DNA of 64,000 nucleotides. Origin: Sulfuricurvum sp. GTDB lineage: Bacteria > Campylobacterota > Campylobacteria > Campylobacterales > Sulfurimonadaceae. The notes beneath the pieces are model-generated. The model saw only the letters and a program-made list of their open reading frames with translations. It was not told the origin of the DNA and searched no databases. Position 1 is the first letter of the stretch, and every line of letters begins with the position of its first letter. The stretch lies in NCBI RefSeq assembly GCF_028681615.1, contig NZ_JAQUHV010000008.1:20031-84030 (forward strand), in the 5' to 3' direction. Shown piece by piece: positions 26,091-36,507 of this stretch. A program made the position numbers and the translations under genes.

Positions 26091-26555
26091 ATGAAAATTA
26101 CCGTTTCACACCTAGACGCAATGCGTTTTGAAGCAAAAACCGAAAAAAGCAGTTTTATTATCGACTGTCCCCAAATTTCACCGATCGAATATTTTTTGAG
26201 CGGATTGATCGGCTGTACTGCGACCGATATTGTGATGCTTCCACAAAAGCAGGGGTATGAAGTAAAAAATTTAGAGGTTTCGGGAGAGGTCGTTCGCAAC
26301 GAGGAAGCCCCGCGTAAATTTAATACTCTTCATCTCGAATACCGCTTTGACTCTAATGCTGACGATACGCTTGCAGCACGTTGGGTGATGGCAAGTGTTG
26401 AAACCTATTGTTCAACGATCAACACGATCCGCGATACGACAAAAATCACCTATACGATACTCCATAACGGTAATACGATCCGTGAAAACGAAGAGATGAT
26501 CAGCGGCGGCGGAAACAGTGTTGATTTCGGATCGCTTCAAGGGTGTAACGCTTAA
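26091..26555 (+). CDS. OsmC/Ohr family protein
   Basis: A 154-residue OsmC-fold protein. The two conserved cysteines that reduce peroxides are present: one in SGLIGCTATDIVMLPQK, the other in VETYCSTINTI. The overall layout (two-layer beta sheet with a long central helix) is that of the YhfA-type branch rather than Ohr. It probably reduces organic hydroperoxides, but the substrate is not clear. SD AAGGA precedes ATG 26091. It is convergent with the HIT gene. Confidence 0.85.
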   Translation: MKITVSHLDAMRFEAKTEKSSFIIDCPQISPIEYFLSGLIGCTATDIVMLPQKQGYEVKNLEVSGEVVRNEEAPRKFNTLHLEYRFDSNADDTLAARWVMASVETYCSTINTIRDTTKITYTILHNGNTIRENEEMISGGGNSVDFGSLQGCNA

Positions 26556-26560
26556 ATTAA

Positions 26561-26638
26561 AAGTGTAGGTGGGCTTTCCTCCGAGGGAAACACAGTGTTA
26601 ACCTAGCTGTGTGGGGCTTTGCCCCGCCAGCGTTTTAG
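26561..26638. terminator. Bidirectional terminator-like hairpin cluster
   Basis: Between the convergent osmC-like and HIT genes are three hairpins in 65 bases: TTTCCT/GGGAAA (26575-26590), CACAG/CTGTG (26591-26595 with 26607-26611) and GGGGC-TTT-GCCCC (26613-26625). This would stop transcription from both sides. Its three-hairpin order recalls the elements at 1231 and 14429, but the sequences do not clearly align. Confidence 0.55.
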
Positions 26639-26995
26639 TTAAAAGAAATCTTTCGGATCGGCATCGGCAAAATGTCCCCAATGTAATTTTGCACCGCCGA
26701 CAATGTGAAAATGGAGATGTTTCACTTCTTGTCCTCCGTTTTCTCCGATGTTACTGATAATACGGTATCCGCTTTGATCGATTCCGAGTGTCTTGGCGAC
26801 TTCTTGCATAAAAATTCCCATTTTACCCATTACATCTCCCGGAATATCGTTAAAACTGTCGTAATGAGCTTTAGGTATAGCCAAAACATGGACAGGAGCT
26901 TTGGGATTTATATCGTGAAAAGCATAAAACTCGTCGTTTTCGGCAACAGTATTGGATGGGATTTCTTTGCTAACGATTTTACAGAATAGACACAT
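26639..26995 (-). CDS. HIT family nucleotide-binding protein (HinT-like)
   Basis: A 118-residue histidine-triad hydrolase or transferase. The triad HLHFHIVGG near the C-terminus is intact, with FYAFHDINPKAPVHVLAIPKAH in the middle and CLFCKIVSKEIPS at the start, typical of the HinT branch that hydrolyses AMP-lysine or AMP-N bonds. It points away from pheS. From memory, a HIT gene next to pheS is also the order in H. pylori (HP0404). Confidence 0.93.
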   Translation of the reverse strand: MCLFCKIVSKEIPSNTVAENDEFYAFHDINPKAPVHVLAIPKAHYDSFNDIPGDVMGKMGIFMQEVAKTLGIDQSGYRIISNIGENGGQEVKHLHFHIVGGAKLHWGHFADADPKDFF

Positions 26996-27017
26996 AATAA
27001 ACCTCTTTTTTAGTGCT

Positions 27018-27073
27018 ATTGTAGCATATGCTTTATCCCTTGAAGCTATTTATAAAAGAGATTTGACTACAAT
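27018..27073. promoter_or_regulatory. Divergent -10 boxes for HIT and pheS
   Basis: On the minus strand TACAAT (27023-27018) is a -10 candidate for the HIT gene. On the plus strand TACAAT (27068-27073) is a candidate for the pheST operon. The pheS leader then holds a short palindrome TGAAAG/CTTTCA (27085-27098) and a repeat of CTTTCAGAAA (27093-27102 and 27123-27132). Confidence 0.4.
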
Positions 27074-27153
27074 ATCCCCTAGATTGAAAGCCCTTTCAGA
27101 AATAATGATAATGTGTTTTTAGCTTTCAGAAAATCATCAATGGAGACTCTATT

Positions 27154-28146
27154 TTGCAAGAGTGGTATGACGCTATAAAATCGGCCGACTCGATTGATAA
27201 AATCGAAGAGATTCGGATCGCCGTTTTCGGAAAAAAAGGGGTAATGAACGCTGAGTTCGCCCGTATGAAAGATATTCCAGACACCGAAAAAGGGATGTTC
27301 GCCAAAGAATTGAACATCCATAAAGAGGGGTTGAATGCTTTGCTGGTAGAGCGTAAGCTCGTATTGTCCATGGAGCATTTGAAAGAGACAATGAAAGCGG
27401 AAGCGATTGATGTCAGTCTCTACTCCACGACCACGGAACGCGGTTCACTCCACCCTGTGATGGAAACAATGGACCGCATCGTAGACTATTTTATTGCTAT
27501 GAATTTTTCGGTTCAAACCGGCCCTATGGTAGAAGATGATTTCCATAATTTCGAAGCATTGAATCTTCCTAAATATCATCCAGCACGTGATATGCAGGAT
27601 ACTTTTTATTTTAAAGATGCAAAGCTTCTGCGTACTCACACCTCTCCGGTACAAATTCGTACGATGCTCAGCACCAAGCCACCTATCCGAATGATTGCAC
27701 CGGGATCCGTATTCCGTCGTGATTATGACATCACGCATACACCGATGTTTCATCAGGTAGAGGGATTGGTTGTTGAAGAAGCGGGGAAAGTATCGTTTGC
27801 GAATCTCAAATTTATTTTGGAAGACTTTTTGAAAACGATGTTCGGAGATGTCAATGTCCGTTTCCGTCCAAGCTTTTTCCCGTTTACGGAACCTTCGGCT
27901 GAAGTGGATATCAGCTGTATTTTCTGCGGTGGAGACGGGTGCCGTGTGTGCTCAAAAACCGGCTGGCTTGAAGTACTCGGGTGCGGTATTGTCGATCCGA
28001 ATGTCTTTAAAGCAGTCGGATATGAGAATGTCAGCGGATATGCGTTCGGTTTAGGGGTTGAGCGTTTTGCAATGCTGATCCACCGAATCGGTGATTTACG
28101 CTCTTTATTTGAGGGAGATACGAGATTATTGGAGCAGTTTAGATGA
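27154..28146 (+). CDS. pheS: Phenylalanyl-tRNA synthetase alpha subunit
   Basis: The catalytic subunit of the alpha2-beta2 synthetase. It starts with TTG at 27154, with GGAG at 27142-27145, and is 330 residues long. The N-terminal coiled coil (about 1-90) is followed by the class II core: [10 protein letters not shown] and [18 protein letters not shown] (motif 2), and [18 protein letters not shown] (motif 3). A CxxC-type pair ([14 protein letters not shown]) is present around 253-266. It overlaps pheT by 4 bases (ATGA). Confidence 0.97.
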   Translation: MQEWYDAIKSADSIDKIEEIRIAVFGKKGVMNAEFARMKDIPDTEKGMFAKELNIHKEGLNALLVERKLVLSMEHLKETMKAEAIDVSLYSTTTERGSLHPVMETMDRIVDYFIAMNFSVQTGPMVEDDFHNFEALNLPKYHPARDMQDTFYFKDAKLLRTHTSPVQIRTMLSTKPPIRMIAPGSVFRRDYDITHTPMFHQVEGLVVEEAGKVSFANLKFILEDFLKTMFGDVNVRFRPSFFPFTEPSAEVDISCIFCGGDGCRVCSKTGWLEVLGCGIVDPNVFKAVGYENVSGYAFGLGVERFAMLIHRIGDLRSLFEGDTRLLEQFR

Positions 28147-30473
28147 TCGTTACAAAAAATTGGTTAAATGAATGGATCGATCTATCAGGTGTGAGTACGG
28201 AAACGTTACTCAAAACATTTAACGCTATCGGTCTCGAAGTCGATCGTCATGAGACGATCCGGGTTCCGGACGGAGTTGTTATCGGATATGTAGAACAATG
28301 TGAAAAACATCCCGATGCGGATAAACTGAATGTCACTCAGGTGAATGTCGGTAACGAAATGCGTCAGATCGTTTGCGGAGCATCCAATGTGCGTGCCGGT
28401 ATTTATATCGCATTGGCAACGGTGGGTGCAGAACTTCCGGGTAACTTGAAAATCAAAGAAGCAAAACTCCGAGGCGTTGAATCGCACGGAATGATTTGTT
28501 CAGCTAAAGAGATCGGATTACCTTCTTTGGGTGAGGGGATCATGATCCTTGATTCAAGTATCGGTGAATTGGTCCTGGGGAAAAATTTGAATGAATACGG
28601 TTCATTCAATGACGAGCTAATCGAGATTGAACTTACGGCCAATCGCGGTGACTGTTTAAGTATACACGGTATCGCACGTGATCTGCGTGCAGCCCTTTCA
28701 AAGCCTCTTAGAGAAGTCAATCATAAAGAAAAACAAGACGGACGTTTAGGCATCGGACGTATTTTGCAGCTCCATCACAATGAAACTTTTGATACCGATC
28801 TTTTGTTCGGAGCGGTTGAGGTAAAAGAGCTGAAAGTTCCTTTTGCTATTGCTTTGCGTTTAGCCCTCATTGAAGAGACGTATAATACTGCCGTTGATGC
28901 GTTGCTGTTGTATTCGACACAAAGTACAGGAGTGATTTTACGAGCTTATCCGTTTGAAAAATTCGGTGAACCGGATACCAAAGGGGTAATCACCCTCGAA
29001 AATGATGAAAATGGATATGCTGCACTTTATGGAAAAGAAAAAGTTTGTGTAATCGGTGTTTCACAAGAAAAAGATGCCCACTTTAAGGCTGAATCCGGTT
29101 TGGCAATCATTGAAGCGAGCTATATTGCTCCGGACATCATTGCGAAAAAAATGGGAGATAAAAAAATTCCGAGCTGTCCTCATTACTATCGCTCTTCACG
29201 CGGGAGCGAGCCGAAAATTGAGATGGGTATTCGATACGCTACCGAATTATTTGAAAAATATTCGCCTTCGCAGGTATACGGTGGAAATATAGAACTTCTC
29301 TCGTCGTATGAGCCCCGTATTATCAGTATCGCTGAGGAAGAATTCGAATCGTTTATCGGTTTGAAAATTGATAAAACGACGATTACGCAGATTTTCAAAA
29401 ACTTAGGGATGGATATCGGTACACCGAAAGGGTCTACTTTTGCTATTTCGGTTCCAAAATTTCGTCATGATATTGTGAATAAACAAGACATCATCGAAGA
29501 GATTGTCCGTATCGTCGGGATTGACAATATCCCTTCCAAACCGCTTGTGTTTGCCGAAGCAAATCAAATGAGTGACGATTTGGCGGAGTACAAAAAAACA
29601 CGGATGTACCGTCATCGTGCCGCTCAAAGCGGATTTTATGAGAGTGTCCATTTCGTATTTAACGAGCGTGTTCAGGTAGAAAAATTCGGATTTGTCTGTA
29701 CAGAAGCATCCAAAGAATTGCTCAATCCTATTACGGCAACGTTTGATACGCTTCGTCCGACATTGCTTGTCGGGCTGTTAAACTCGGCATCCGCTAATGT
29801 GAAAGTGAATCAAAAAAAGATCGCTTTGTTTGAAACGGGGATGGTTTTCGATCCGGAGCGTAACGAGTCCAAACGTATCGCTTTTATCGTTTCAGGAGCT
29901 ATGGAGAGTGAAAAAATTGCGAATGCCGGAAAGCCTGCAGTCGTTGATTTTGCTTCATTTACAAAATTGATTTCAGACGTTGCAGGTTCATTTGAACTGG
30001 TGTCGCATACGCCAACCCATACTTTGGCTCATCCGTATGTATGTGCCAAAGTGGTCATCGGCGGCGTTGATGCAGGTGAGCTTTTCCGCCTTCATCCGTC
30101 GGTGGAGGAAGAGTTCGATTTACCACAAACTTTTATGTGTGAGCTGAACGTCGATTCTCTTCCGTTTGGACTCATTGAAGCACAGCCGTATTCAAAATAT
30201 CAGGCATCATTTAGGGATTTGAGTCTTCTCGTTTCAAAAGAGCTTACGTATGAACGTATTAAAGCCGTTATTGAAAAAGGCGCTTCTGCCCAAATCCGTC
30301 GGTTTTATCCGGTAGATCGTTATGTCTCTGAGAGTTTGGGAGATCAAATGAGTTTGACGTTGCGATTTGTATTGCAATCTGATGAAAAAACATTGGAAGA
30401 AGAGGATATTACAGCCGCCATGGATGGAGTATTGACTACCTTGCGTGAAGAACTGGGAGTAAATTTGCGATGA
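28143..30473 (+). CDS. pheT: Phenylalanyl-tRNA synthetase beta subunit
   Basis: The 776-residue beta subunit, which recognises tRNA-Phe and edits mischarged tyrosine. Domains in order: a tRNA-binding OB fold ([19 protein letters not shown], about 40-150), the B3/B4 editing region, B5 (from about 400), the class II-like core, and the C-terminal ferredoxin-like anticodon-binding domain ([14 protein letters not shown] onward). The B3/B4 stretch looks shorter than in E. coli, as in other Campylobacterota. It overlaps pheS and aroA by 4 bases each. Confidence 0.97.
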   Translation: MIVTKNWLNEWIDLSGVSTETLLKTFNAIGLEVDRHETIRVPDGVVIGYVEQCEKHPDADKLNVTQVNVGNEMRQIVCGASNVRAGIYIALATVGAELPGNLKIKEAKLRGVESHGMICSAKEIGLPSLGEGIMILDSSIGELVLGKNLNEYGSFNDELIEIELTANRGDCLSIHGIARDLRAALSKPLREVNHKEKQDGRLGIGRILQLHHNETFDTDLLFGAVEVKELKVPFAIALRLALIEETYNTAVDALLLYSTQSTGVILRAYPFEKFGEPDTKGVITLENDENGYAALYGKEKVCVIGVSQEKDAHFKAESGLAIIEASYIAPDIIAKKMGDKKIPSCPHYYRSSRGSEPKIEMGIRYATELFEKYSPSQVYGGNIELLSSYEPRIISIAEEEFESFIGLKIDKTTITQIFKNLGMDIGTPKGSTFAISVPKFRHDIVNKQDIIEEIVRIVGIDNIPSKPLVFAEANQMSDDLAEYKKTRMYRHRAAQSGFYESVHFVFNERVQVEKFGFVCTEASKELLNPITATFDTLRPTLLVGLLNSASANVKVNQKKIALFETGMVFDPERNESKRIAFIVSGAMESEKIANAGKPAVVDFASFTKLISDVAGSFELVSHTPTHTLAHPYVCAKVVIGGVDAGELFRLHPSVEEEFDLPQTFMCELNVDSLPFGLIEAQPYSKYQASFRDLSLLVSKELTYERIKAVIEKGASAQIRRFYPVDRYVSESLGDQMSLTLRFVLQSDEKTLEEEDITAAMDGVLTTLREELGVNLR

Positions 30474-31747
30474 TGCGTGCAAAAGTTTTCGCTGCTTCTT
30501 CTTTTGCTTTTAAAAGCGATGCTATCGCTCCGGATAAATCGATTTCCCATCGTTGTGCAATGTTCGCACTCTTAGCGGAAGGTGAGAGTCGGATTGAAAA
30601 CTTTTTACGTGCTGAAGACACCCTAAATACCCTCAAGATTGTAGGTCATCTCGGTGCCGAGATTCACGATGACGGAAATGTCATTATGATCCGTTCAAAT
30701 GGAATCCGAGAGACTGCTGAAATTCTTGATTGCGGGAACTCAGGTACAGGGATGCGTCTCTTCTGCGGGCTATTGTCTTCTGCAGAGGGTCATTTTATCC
30801 TTACGGGTGATGAATATCTCAAACGTCGTCCGATGAAACGGGTTACTCAGCCGCTGAGAACGATCGGTGCAAAACTTGACGGACGCAAAAACGGCGATTT
30901 GGCTCCTCTTTCCATTCGCGGAGCGTCGCTTAAAGCATTCGATTACGTCTCTCCGATCGCTTCTGCTCAAGTCAAAAGTGCGATGATGCTTGCCGCACTC
31001 CGTTCCGACGGAGTATGTACGTTCCGAGAACCGGAACTCAGTCGCGATCATACGGAACGGATGCTTAGAGGCATGGGGGCACGCGTTGAGGTAATCGGTC
31101 TTGAGACGAAGATTTGGCCGCTTGAGCAGCTTCTTAAACCTCTTGATATCCGTGTTCCTGCCGACCCGTCCAGCGCATTCTTCTTTGCGGTAGCCGCAGC
31201 TATTATTCCTGGCGCTTCTGCAGTGATTGAAGGGGTGACCCTCAATCCTACCCGAATCGAAGCATTTAAAGTGTTAGAACGGATGGGTGCCGACATCACT
31301 TACACGATTACGGATGAGCGGTATGAGCCTATCGGTATGATAAGTATTAAAAGTTCGCCTCTTCATGCTGTAACGGTAGAAGAGAATATTGCGTGGCTTA
31401 TCGATGAACTTCCAGCGCTTTCAATTGCGATGGCGTGTGCCGAAGGGAAAAGCATCATCAAAAATGCCGAAGAATTAAGGGTCAAAGAGTCTGACCGGAT
31501 TAAAACGGTAGTCGATAATCTGAATCTTTGCGGAATTCTGACCGAAGAATATCCTGACGGATATGCCGTAATCGGCGGAGAGATGAAAAGTGCAACAGTA
31601 AACAGTTACGGAGATCATCGTATCGCAATGAGTTTTCTGATCGCCGGGTTGAAATGCGGTATGGAAGTGGAGGATGTCGAATGTATCAATACATCGTTTC
31701 CAAACTTTTTTGACCTTTTAGGGATGTGTACCAAGGTAGAAAAATGA
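30470..31747 (+). CDS. aroA: 3-phosphoshikimate 1-carboxyvinyltransferase (EPSP synthase)
   Basis: The sixth step of the shikimate pathway: transfers enolpyruvyl from PEP to shikimate-3-phosphate. At 425 residues, it has the opening [16 protein letters not shown], the EPSP signature [18 protein letters not shown] and the second signature in [10 protein letters not shown]. It starts inside the pheT stop (ATGATG; either methionine is possible). It overlaps ispH by 4 bases. No sign of the glutamate-rich class II pattern was noted, but class was not determined. Confidence 0.96.
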   Translation: MMRAKVFAASSFAFKSDAIAPDKSISHRCAMFALLAEGESRIENFLRAEDTLNTLKIVGHLGAEIHDDGNVIMIRSNGIRETAEILDCGNSGTGMRLFCGLLSSAEGHFILTGDEYLKRRPMKRVTQPLRTIGAKLDGRKNGDLAPLSIRGASLKAFDYVSPIASAQVKSAMMLAALRSDGVCTFREPELSRDHTERMLRGMGARVEVIGLETKIWPLEQLLKPLDIRVPADPSSAFFFAVAAAIIPGASAVIEGVTLNPTRIEAFKVLERMGADITYTITDERYEPIGMISIKSSPLHAVTVEENIAWLIDELPALSIAMACAEGKSIIKNAEELRVKESDRIKTVVDNLNLCGILTEEYPDGYAVIGGEMKSATVNSYGDHRIAMSFLIAGLKCGMEVEDVECINTSFPNFFDLLGMCTKVEK

Positions 31748-32577
31748 AGATCGAATTAGCTGAAAGTTATGGATTTTGTTTCGGTGTAAAACGGGCGATT
31801 AAAATTGCTGAAGAGAATCGAAACGCTTCAACGTATGGCCCTTTAATTCATAACGCAAATGAAATTGACCGATTAAAAAATGATTTCAATGTGGCTTTGA
31901 GCGAAAATTTGGATTCATTTAAATCAGGCGATACTGCCGTGATCCGTACGCACGGTATCCCGAAACAAGAGCTTTCTTTGCTGCATGAGCGTCAGGTCAA
32001 TGTAGTTGATGCGACATGTCCGTATGTGACTAAACCGCAGCAGATTTGCGAGGAGATGTCTGCTCAAGGGTACGATATTGTCATTTTCGGAGACGAAACA
32101 CACCCTGAAATCAAAGGGGTTAAAAGTTATGCGAACGATTATGTTTATGTTGTCAACAGTCCGGATGAAATAGACGCGCTCCGATTACGCGAAAAAGTGG
32201 CAACGGTAGCGCAAACAACCCGTAAAATAGAAGAATATCAGCAAATTGTCGGAAAATTGATGGCCACCCATAAAGAGGTACGTGTTTTTAATACGATCTG
32301 CAATGCAACCTTTGACAATCAGGATGCGGTGCGTACATTAGCACAGAAAGCCGATGTTATGATCGTTATAGGGGGAAAAAACTCTTCCAATACGAAACAG
32401 CTTCACTCAATATCACAAGAATTTTGCCCCGACAGCTACCATATCGAGAGCCAAGATGATTTAAAAGAAGAGTGGTTCAAAGATAAAAACTTTTGTGGAA
32501 TCAGTGCCGGCGCTTCAACACCGGATTGGATAATAGACGATGTTATCGCTAAAATTAAGACCTTGACAAACTCCTAA
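31744..32577 (+). CDS. ispH: 4-hydroxy-3-methylbut-2-enyl diphosphate reductase
   Basis: IspH (LytB), the last enzyme of the MEP isoprenoid pathway: reduces HMBPP to IPP and DMAPP through a [4Fe-4S] cluster. At 277 residues, the cluster cysteines are visible in GFCFGV (Cys12), DATCPYV and CNATFDNQ. The active-site region [10 protein letters not shown] and the ISAGASTP loop also match. The ATG at 31744 overlaps the aroA stop, which fixes the start over an upstream in-frame codon at 31726. Confidence 0.97.
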   Translation: MKIELAESYGFCFGVKRAIKIAEENRNASTYGPLIHNANEIDRLKNDFNVALSENLDSFKSGDTAVIRTHGIPKQELSLLHERQVNVVDATCPYVTKPQQICEEMSAQGYDIVIFGDETHPEIKGVKSYANDYVYVVNSPDEIDALRLREKVATVAQTTRKIEEYQQIVGKLMATHKEVRVFNTICNATFDNQDAVRTLAQKADVMIVIGGKNSSNTKQLHSISQEFCPDSYHIESQDDLKEEWFKDKNFCGISAGASTPDWIIDDVIAKIKTLTNS

Positions 32578-32614
32578 ATTCTGTACCCTAAACTTAAAAC
32601 AAGCATTTTTTCGC

Positions 32615-32620
32615 TATAAT
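32615..32620 (+). promoter_or_regulatory. rpsA -10 box
   Basis: TATAAT (32615-32620), preceded by a T tract (32605-32611), lies 31 bases before the rpsA start, so rpsA can be transcribed independently of the upstream aroA/ispH genes. Confidence 0.6.
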
Positions 32621-32650
32621 CAGCCAATTTTTAGTTACAAGGGAATAGGC

Positions 32651-34306
32651 ATGGCTTTCGATAACGAATCGTTCGAAGAAGAAAATTTTGCTGAGATGTT
32701 AGAGGCATCTTTCAAAGAGCAAGAATCTACACGCATTACAGAAGGTGAAGTAGTAGAGATCCAAGAGAGTGACAACCGCGCGTTGGTAGGCGTCGGTGAA
32801 AAACTCGAAGGGATCCTTTCACTGGATGAAATCCGTGATGCTCAGGGGAATCTTCTTTTTAACGTCGGCGATAAAATTATGGTAATGGTAATGGGTCACT
32901 ACAATGAGCGCCCAAAAATTTCGTATAAAAAAGTGCTTGAGCAAGAAAAAACGCTCGCATTCATCAATGCACACAAAGACGATTTCGAGTCGGTTGTGAT
33001 CGAAGCGTTGGTGACCAAGAAAAACAAAGGTGGATACCTTTTGGAAGCGGATGATGTCCATTTCTTCCTTCCTCGTTCACTCGCTGCGTTCAAAGAGACC
33101 GATCAAGTTGTCGGTAAAACAATCAAAGCTCAAGTGGTCAAAGTTGACCCGGCTGAAGCGTCAATCGTCGTATCTCGCCGCAAACTTTTCAATGACGAGC
33201 GTAAACGTAAAAAAGAAGTAATCGATGCATTGATGGAAGAGGATAAAGTTATCCAAGGTACCGTCAAAAAAATCACAAGTTACGGTATGTTCGTAGATGT
33301 CGGCGGAATCGACGGGTTGGTTCATTACAATGAAATCAGCTACAAAGGGCCGGTTAACCCTTCTAAACTTTACAAAGAGGGTGATGTCGTTAACGTAAAA
33401 GCGATTGCATACGATAAAGACAAACGTCATCTTTCACTTTCAATCAAAGCGGTTCAATCCGATCCGTGGCAAGAAGTTGAAGAAGCGTTGGAAGAAGGTG
33501 ACACTATCACTGTAACCGTCAGCAACATCGAACCGTACGGTATTTTTGTTGACCTCGGGAACGATATCGAAGGGTTCTTGCATATCTCTGAAATCACATG
33601 GGATAAAAACATCAAACACCCGAAAGATTACCTCACAGTCGGTCAAGAGATCGATGTTGAAGTTATCGAAATCAACTCTAAAACACACAAATTGCGTGTG
33701 TCATACAAACGTCTTCAACCAAAACCTTTTGAAGAATTTACCAAAAAATTCAAAGAGGGTGATGTTGTAAAAGGGACTGTTACATCATTGACCGATTTCG
33801 GTGCATTTGTTAAAGTCGGCGGTGTAGAGGGATTGTTACACAATCAAGATCTTTCATGGGACAAAAATGTCAAATGTAAAGACACTCTCAAAGTCGGTGA
33901 TGAAATTGAAGTGAAAATTGCAAAAATCAATGCGGATGACGAAAAAATCTCATTGAACCGCAAATCACTTGAAGAGTCTCCGATCGATCAATTCGCAACC
34001 AATCACAAAATGAACGAAGTGGTAAAAGCGACCGTTCGTGATGTAAAAGATTTCGGTGTATTCGTTTCATTGGAAGGTGGAGTTGATGCTCTTATCCGTA
34101 ATGAAGACCTTTATCCTTTGATCCCTGAAGAACTTGAAATCGGTCAAACAATCGAAGCAGCTATTTTGGTTATCGATGCTAAACGCGACCGCATCCGTCT
34201 TTCAGTTAAAAAACTTGAGCGTATTAAAGATCAAAAAATGTTGGATGAAATCAACGATAACGATTCACACAGCCTCGGTGATTTGATTAAAGACCAATTG
34301 AAATAA
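32651..34306 (+). CDS. rpsA: 30S ribosomal protein S1
   Basis: Ribosomal protein S1, which unfolds mRNA and guides it onto the 30S subunit. The 551-residue protein contains about six S1-type OB folds in tandem; the third to sixth are clearest (GTVKKITSYGMFVDVGGIDGL, then YGIFVDLGNDIEGFLHISEI, GTVTSLTDFGAFVKVGGVEGL, ATVRDVKDFGVFVSLEGGVDAL). The first two, which bind the ribosome in E. coli, are more diverged. SD AAGGGA precedes the start. Confidence 0.96.
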   Translation: MAFDNESFEEENFAEMLEASFKEQESTRITEGEVVEIQESDNRALVGVGEKLEGILSLDEIRDAQGNLLFNVGDKIMVMVMGHYNERPKISYKKVLEQEKTLAFINAHKDDFESVVIEALVTKKNKGGYLLEADDVHFFLPRSLAAFKETDQVVGKTIKAQVVKVDPAEASIVVSRRKLFNDERKRKKEVIDALMEEDKVIQGTVKKITSYGMFVDVGGIDGLVHYNEISYKGPVNPSKLYKEGDVVNVKAIAYDKDKRHLSLSIKAVQSDPWQEVEEALEEGDTITVTVSNIEPYGIFVDLGNDIEGFLHISEITWDKNIKHPKDYLTVGQEIDVEVIEINSKTHKLRVSYKRLQPKPFEEFTKKFKEGDVVKGTVTSLTDFGAFVKVGGVEGLLHNQDLSWDKNVKCKDTLKVGDEIEVKIAKINADDEKISLNRKSLEESPIDQFATNHKMNEVVKATVRDVKDFGVFVSLEGGVDALIRNEDLYPLIPEELEIGQTIEAAILVIDAKRDRIRLSVKKLERIKDQKMLDEINDNDSHSLGDLIKDQLK

Positions 34307-34311
34307 ATACA

Positions 34312-34797
34312 ATGCGACGAGCTGCATATTGGCTGTTTCCTCTTATAGCCACAGCTGTTGCAGTCTTTATCGTCATATTTATGATTCAAATCAATCCTGC
34401 CGCTCCCGCATTAAAGGCGGGTTCAGATGAAGGAGAAAAAGATGTTTCGCTGCATCTTAATCCTGAAATCGGGAATTGGATTGACCGATTCTCCACTACA
34501 ACGGAGAAAGACTATTTTTATCCGGTAAATGAAGTAACTTTAAAACTCGATACGGGTGGAGAAAATAGTGTTTTAGGCGTGTACCGGCTTACCGCACCGG
34601 TTAAGAATGCGAAAGAACTTTCTTTTGTAAAAAAAGAGCTCAACAAAAGTGCACTTCGCTATATTGTACACGAAGAGGGCGACGCGATGTCCCTCACGGT
34701 TGATTCAACTGACCAAAATAAACTTGCATCCCTTGTAACAAAACTAAAAACCTACCAAATCACGGCGACAGTATCGCCGTACACAGAGGAAAAGTAA
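34312..34797 (+). CDS. Membrane-anchored hypothetical protein between rpsA and serA
   Basis: A 161-residue protein with one N-terminal membrane helix (AAYWLFPLIATAVAVFIVIFMI) and a periplasmic domain of about 130 residues, with predicted beta strands (VTLKLDTGGENSVLGVYRL, SLTVDSTDQNKLASLVTKL). I recognise no domain. A gene in this place between rpsA and serA also occurs in H. pylori (HP0398), from memory. The start is 5 bases after the rpsA stop; the end shares one base with serA (TAATG). Confidence 0.7.
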   Translation: MRRAAYWLFPLIATAVAVFIVIFMIQINPAAPALKAGSDEGEKDVSLHLNPEIGNWIDRFSTTTEKDYFYPVNEVTLKLDTGGENSVLGVYRLTAPVKNAKELSFVKKELNKSALRYIVHEEGDAMSLTVDSTDQNKLASLVTKLKTYQITATVSPYTEEK

Positions 34798-36383
34798 TGG
34801 AAAAATTTAAAATTGTCGTATGTGATCATATTCATGAAGAGGGTTTGAATATCCTTCGTCGTGATGACAAAGTCGAAATGATTTTTGCTGCCGATATGGA
34901 TAAAACTGCATTGTTGGATATGCTTGTAGATGCAGATGTGGCAATTACACGCAGTTCAACCGATGTAGATGATAAATTTATCCAAGCCGGACGCGGACTC
35001 AAAGCAATCGTTCGTGCCGGTGTCGGTGTTGACAATGTTGATATTCCGGGATGTTCAAAAGAGGGGATCATTGTTATGAACGTTCCTACGGCAAATACCA
35101 TTGCTGCGGTCGAATTAACCATGACTCATATGCTCTCTTGTATGCGTATGTTCCCGTATTCTCACGATCATTTGAAAAATCAACGCATCTGGAAACGTGA
35201 AAAATGGTACGGATATGAATTAAAAGGGAAAAAACTCGGTGTCATCGGTTTCGGTAACATCGGTAGCCGTGTGGGTATCCGCTCCAAAGCATTTGAGATG
35301 GATGTAATCGCGTATGACCCGTATATCCACCCGTCTAAAGCAACCGATTTAGGTGCTAAATATACGACAAACTTTGATGATATTTTGGCATGTGACATCA
35401 TTACGATCCATACTCCGAAAAACAAAGAGACTATCGGTATGATCGGTGCGGATGAAATCGCAAAAATGAAAGACGGAGTTGTATTGATCAACTGCGCTCG
35501 CGGTGGTTTATACGATGAAGATGCCCTTTATGAAGGTCTTAAATCAGGAAAAATCCGATTTGCCGGAATCGATGTATTTAACAAAGAACCTGCAACCGAT
35601 AATAAACTTCTTGATTTGGATAATATCTGTGTCTCTCCGCACTTAGGGGCAAATACATTCGAATCTCAATACAATATCGGTGTGGAAGCAGCTCAGCAAG
35701 CGATTGAAGCGGCAAAAGGGATTGCGTATCCGCATGCATTGAATCTGCCTATTGATGAGACTAAAATCCCTTCATTTGTCAAACCGTTCCTCGAAATGGG
35801 ACAAAAAATCGGTTTCTTGGCATCTCAAATGAATAAAGCACCGATTGTCTCGATCAAAGTAAGCGGTCGTGGTGATATTGCAGAGTACGTCAATTCACTC
35901 GCAACCTTTGTTACCGTTGGAGCTTTGGCTGATATTTCAGGTGATACGATCAATTACGTCAATGCTGATTTCATTGCTAGTGAGCGTGGCATCAAGATCG
36001 AAACGGAAGAACTTCCTGCAAGTCCTGTGTATAAAAATCTTGTTACTGTTAAACTCACTACCGATAAAAATGTAATCGAAATTAGTGCGACGATGTTCAA
36101 TGACGATGTTCAGCGTATCGTTGATATCAACGGTTTCGGTGTCGATGTTGAGCCGAAAGGGAATATGATTCTCTTCAAAAATACCGATGTACCGGGTGTT
36201 ATCGGTCAAGTGGGCACACTACTTGCGGCACATGAAGTGAACATCGCCGATTTCCGTCTCGGACGTAATAAAAGCGGTGAAGCGCTTGCCGTTATCATTG
36301 TCGATTCTGTCGTCAACGATAAAACCCTCAAAGAACTTGCAGCGCTTAAAGCGTGTATCAGCGTTTCTTACGCAAGAATCTAA
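34797..36383 (+). CDS. serA: D-3-phosphoglycerate dehydrogenase
   Basis: The first enzyme of serine synthesis: oxidises 3-phosphoglycerate with NAD. At 528 residues it is the long type. The catalytic and Rossmann domains include LGVIGFGNIGSRVG, an arginine in LINCARGG and the histidine in SPHLGANTFESQ. An intervening ASB domain (about 320-450) precedes a C-terminal ACT domain (NMILFKNTDVPGVIGQVGTLL), the serine-binding site in relatives, so feedback control is likely. It is the last gene of the HIT/pheS block and ends with a hairpin. Confidence 0.96.
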   Translation: MEKFKIVVCDHIHEEGLNILRRDDKVEMIFAADMDKTALLDMLVDADVAITRSSTDVDDKFIQAGRGLKAIVRAGVGVDNVDIPGCSKEGIIVMNVPTANTIAAVELTMTHMLSCMRMFPYSHDHLKNQRIWKREKWYGYELKGKKLGVIGFGNIGSRVGIRSKAFEMDVIAYDPYIHPSKATDLGAKYTTNFDDILACDIITIHTPKNKETIGMIGADEIAKMKDGVVLINCARGGLYDEDALYEGLKSGKIRFAGIDVFNKEPATDNKLLDLDNICVSPHLGANTFESQYNIGVEAAQQAIEAAKGIAYPHALNLPIDETKIPSFVKPFLEMGQKIGFLASQMNKAPIVSIKVSGRGDIAEYVNSLATFVTVGALADISGDTINYVNADFIASERGIKIETEELPASPVYKNLVTVKLTTDKNVIEISATMFNDDVQRIVDINGFGVDVEPKGNMILFKNTDVPGVIGQVGTLLAAHEVNIADFRLGRNKSGEALAVIIVDSVVNDKTLKELAALKACISVSYARI

Positions 36384-36388
36384 CCTTA

Positions 36389-36416
36389 TTTCCCTTCGGG
36401 GAAACTTCTTTATACT
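36389..36416 (+). terminator. Terminator-like hairpin after serA
   Basis: TTTCCC (36389-36394) pairs with GGGAAA (36399-36404) around a TTCG tetraloop, followed by a T-rich run, 6 bases after the serA stop. Confidence 0.55.
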
Positions 36417-36467
36417 TTCTTTATCTCTCTTACTATTATCCTGATACTTCACTGATAAAAATCAATC

Positions 36468-36473
36468 TATAAT
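36468..36473 (+). promoter_or_regulatory. kup -10 box
   Basis: TATAAT at 36468-36473, about 35 bases before the kup start; SD AAAGGGA lies just before the ATG. Confidence 0.55.
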
Positions 36474-36507
36474 CTATGTCATAGAAATCCTAATCAAAAG
36501 GGACGTT

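Noticed and set aside
27093..27132. Attenuator in the pheS leader
   Set aside because: There is a short palindrome and a repeated CTTTCAGAAA, but no Phe-rich leader peptide and no terminator with T tract.
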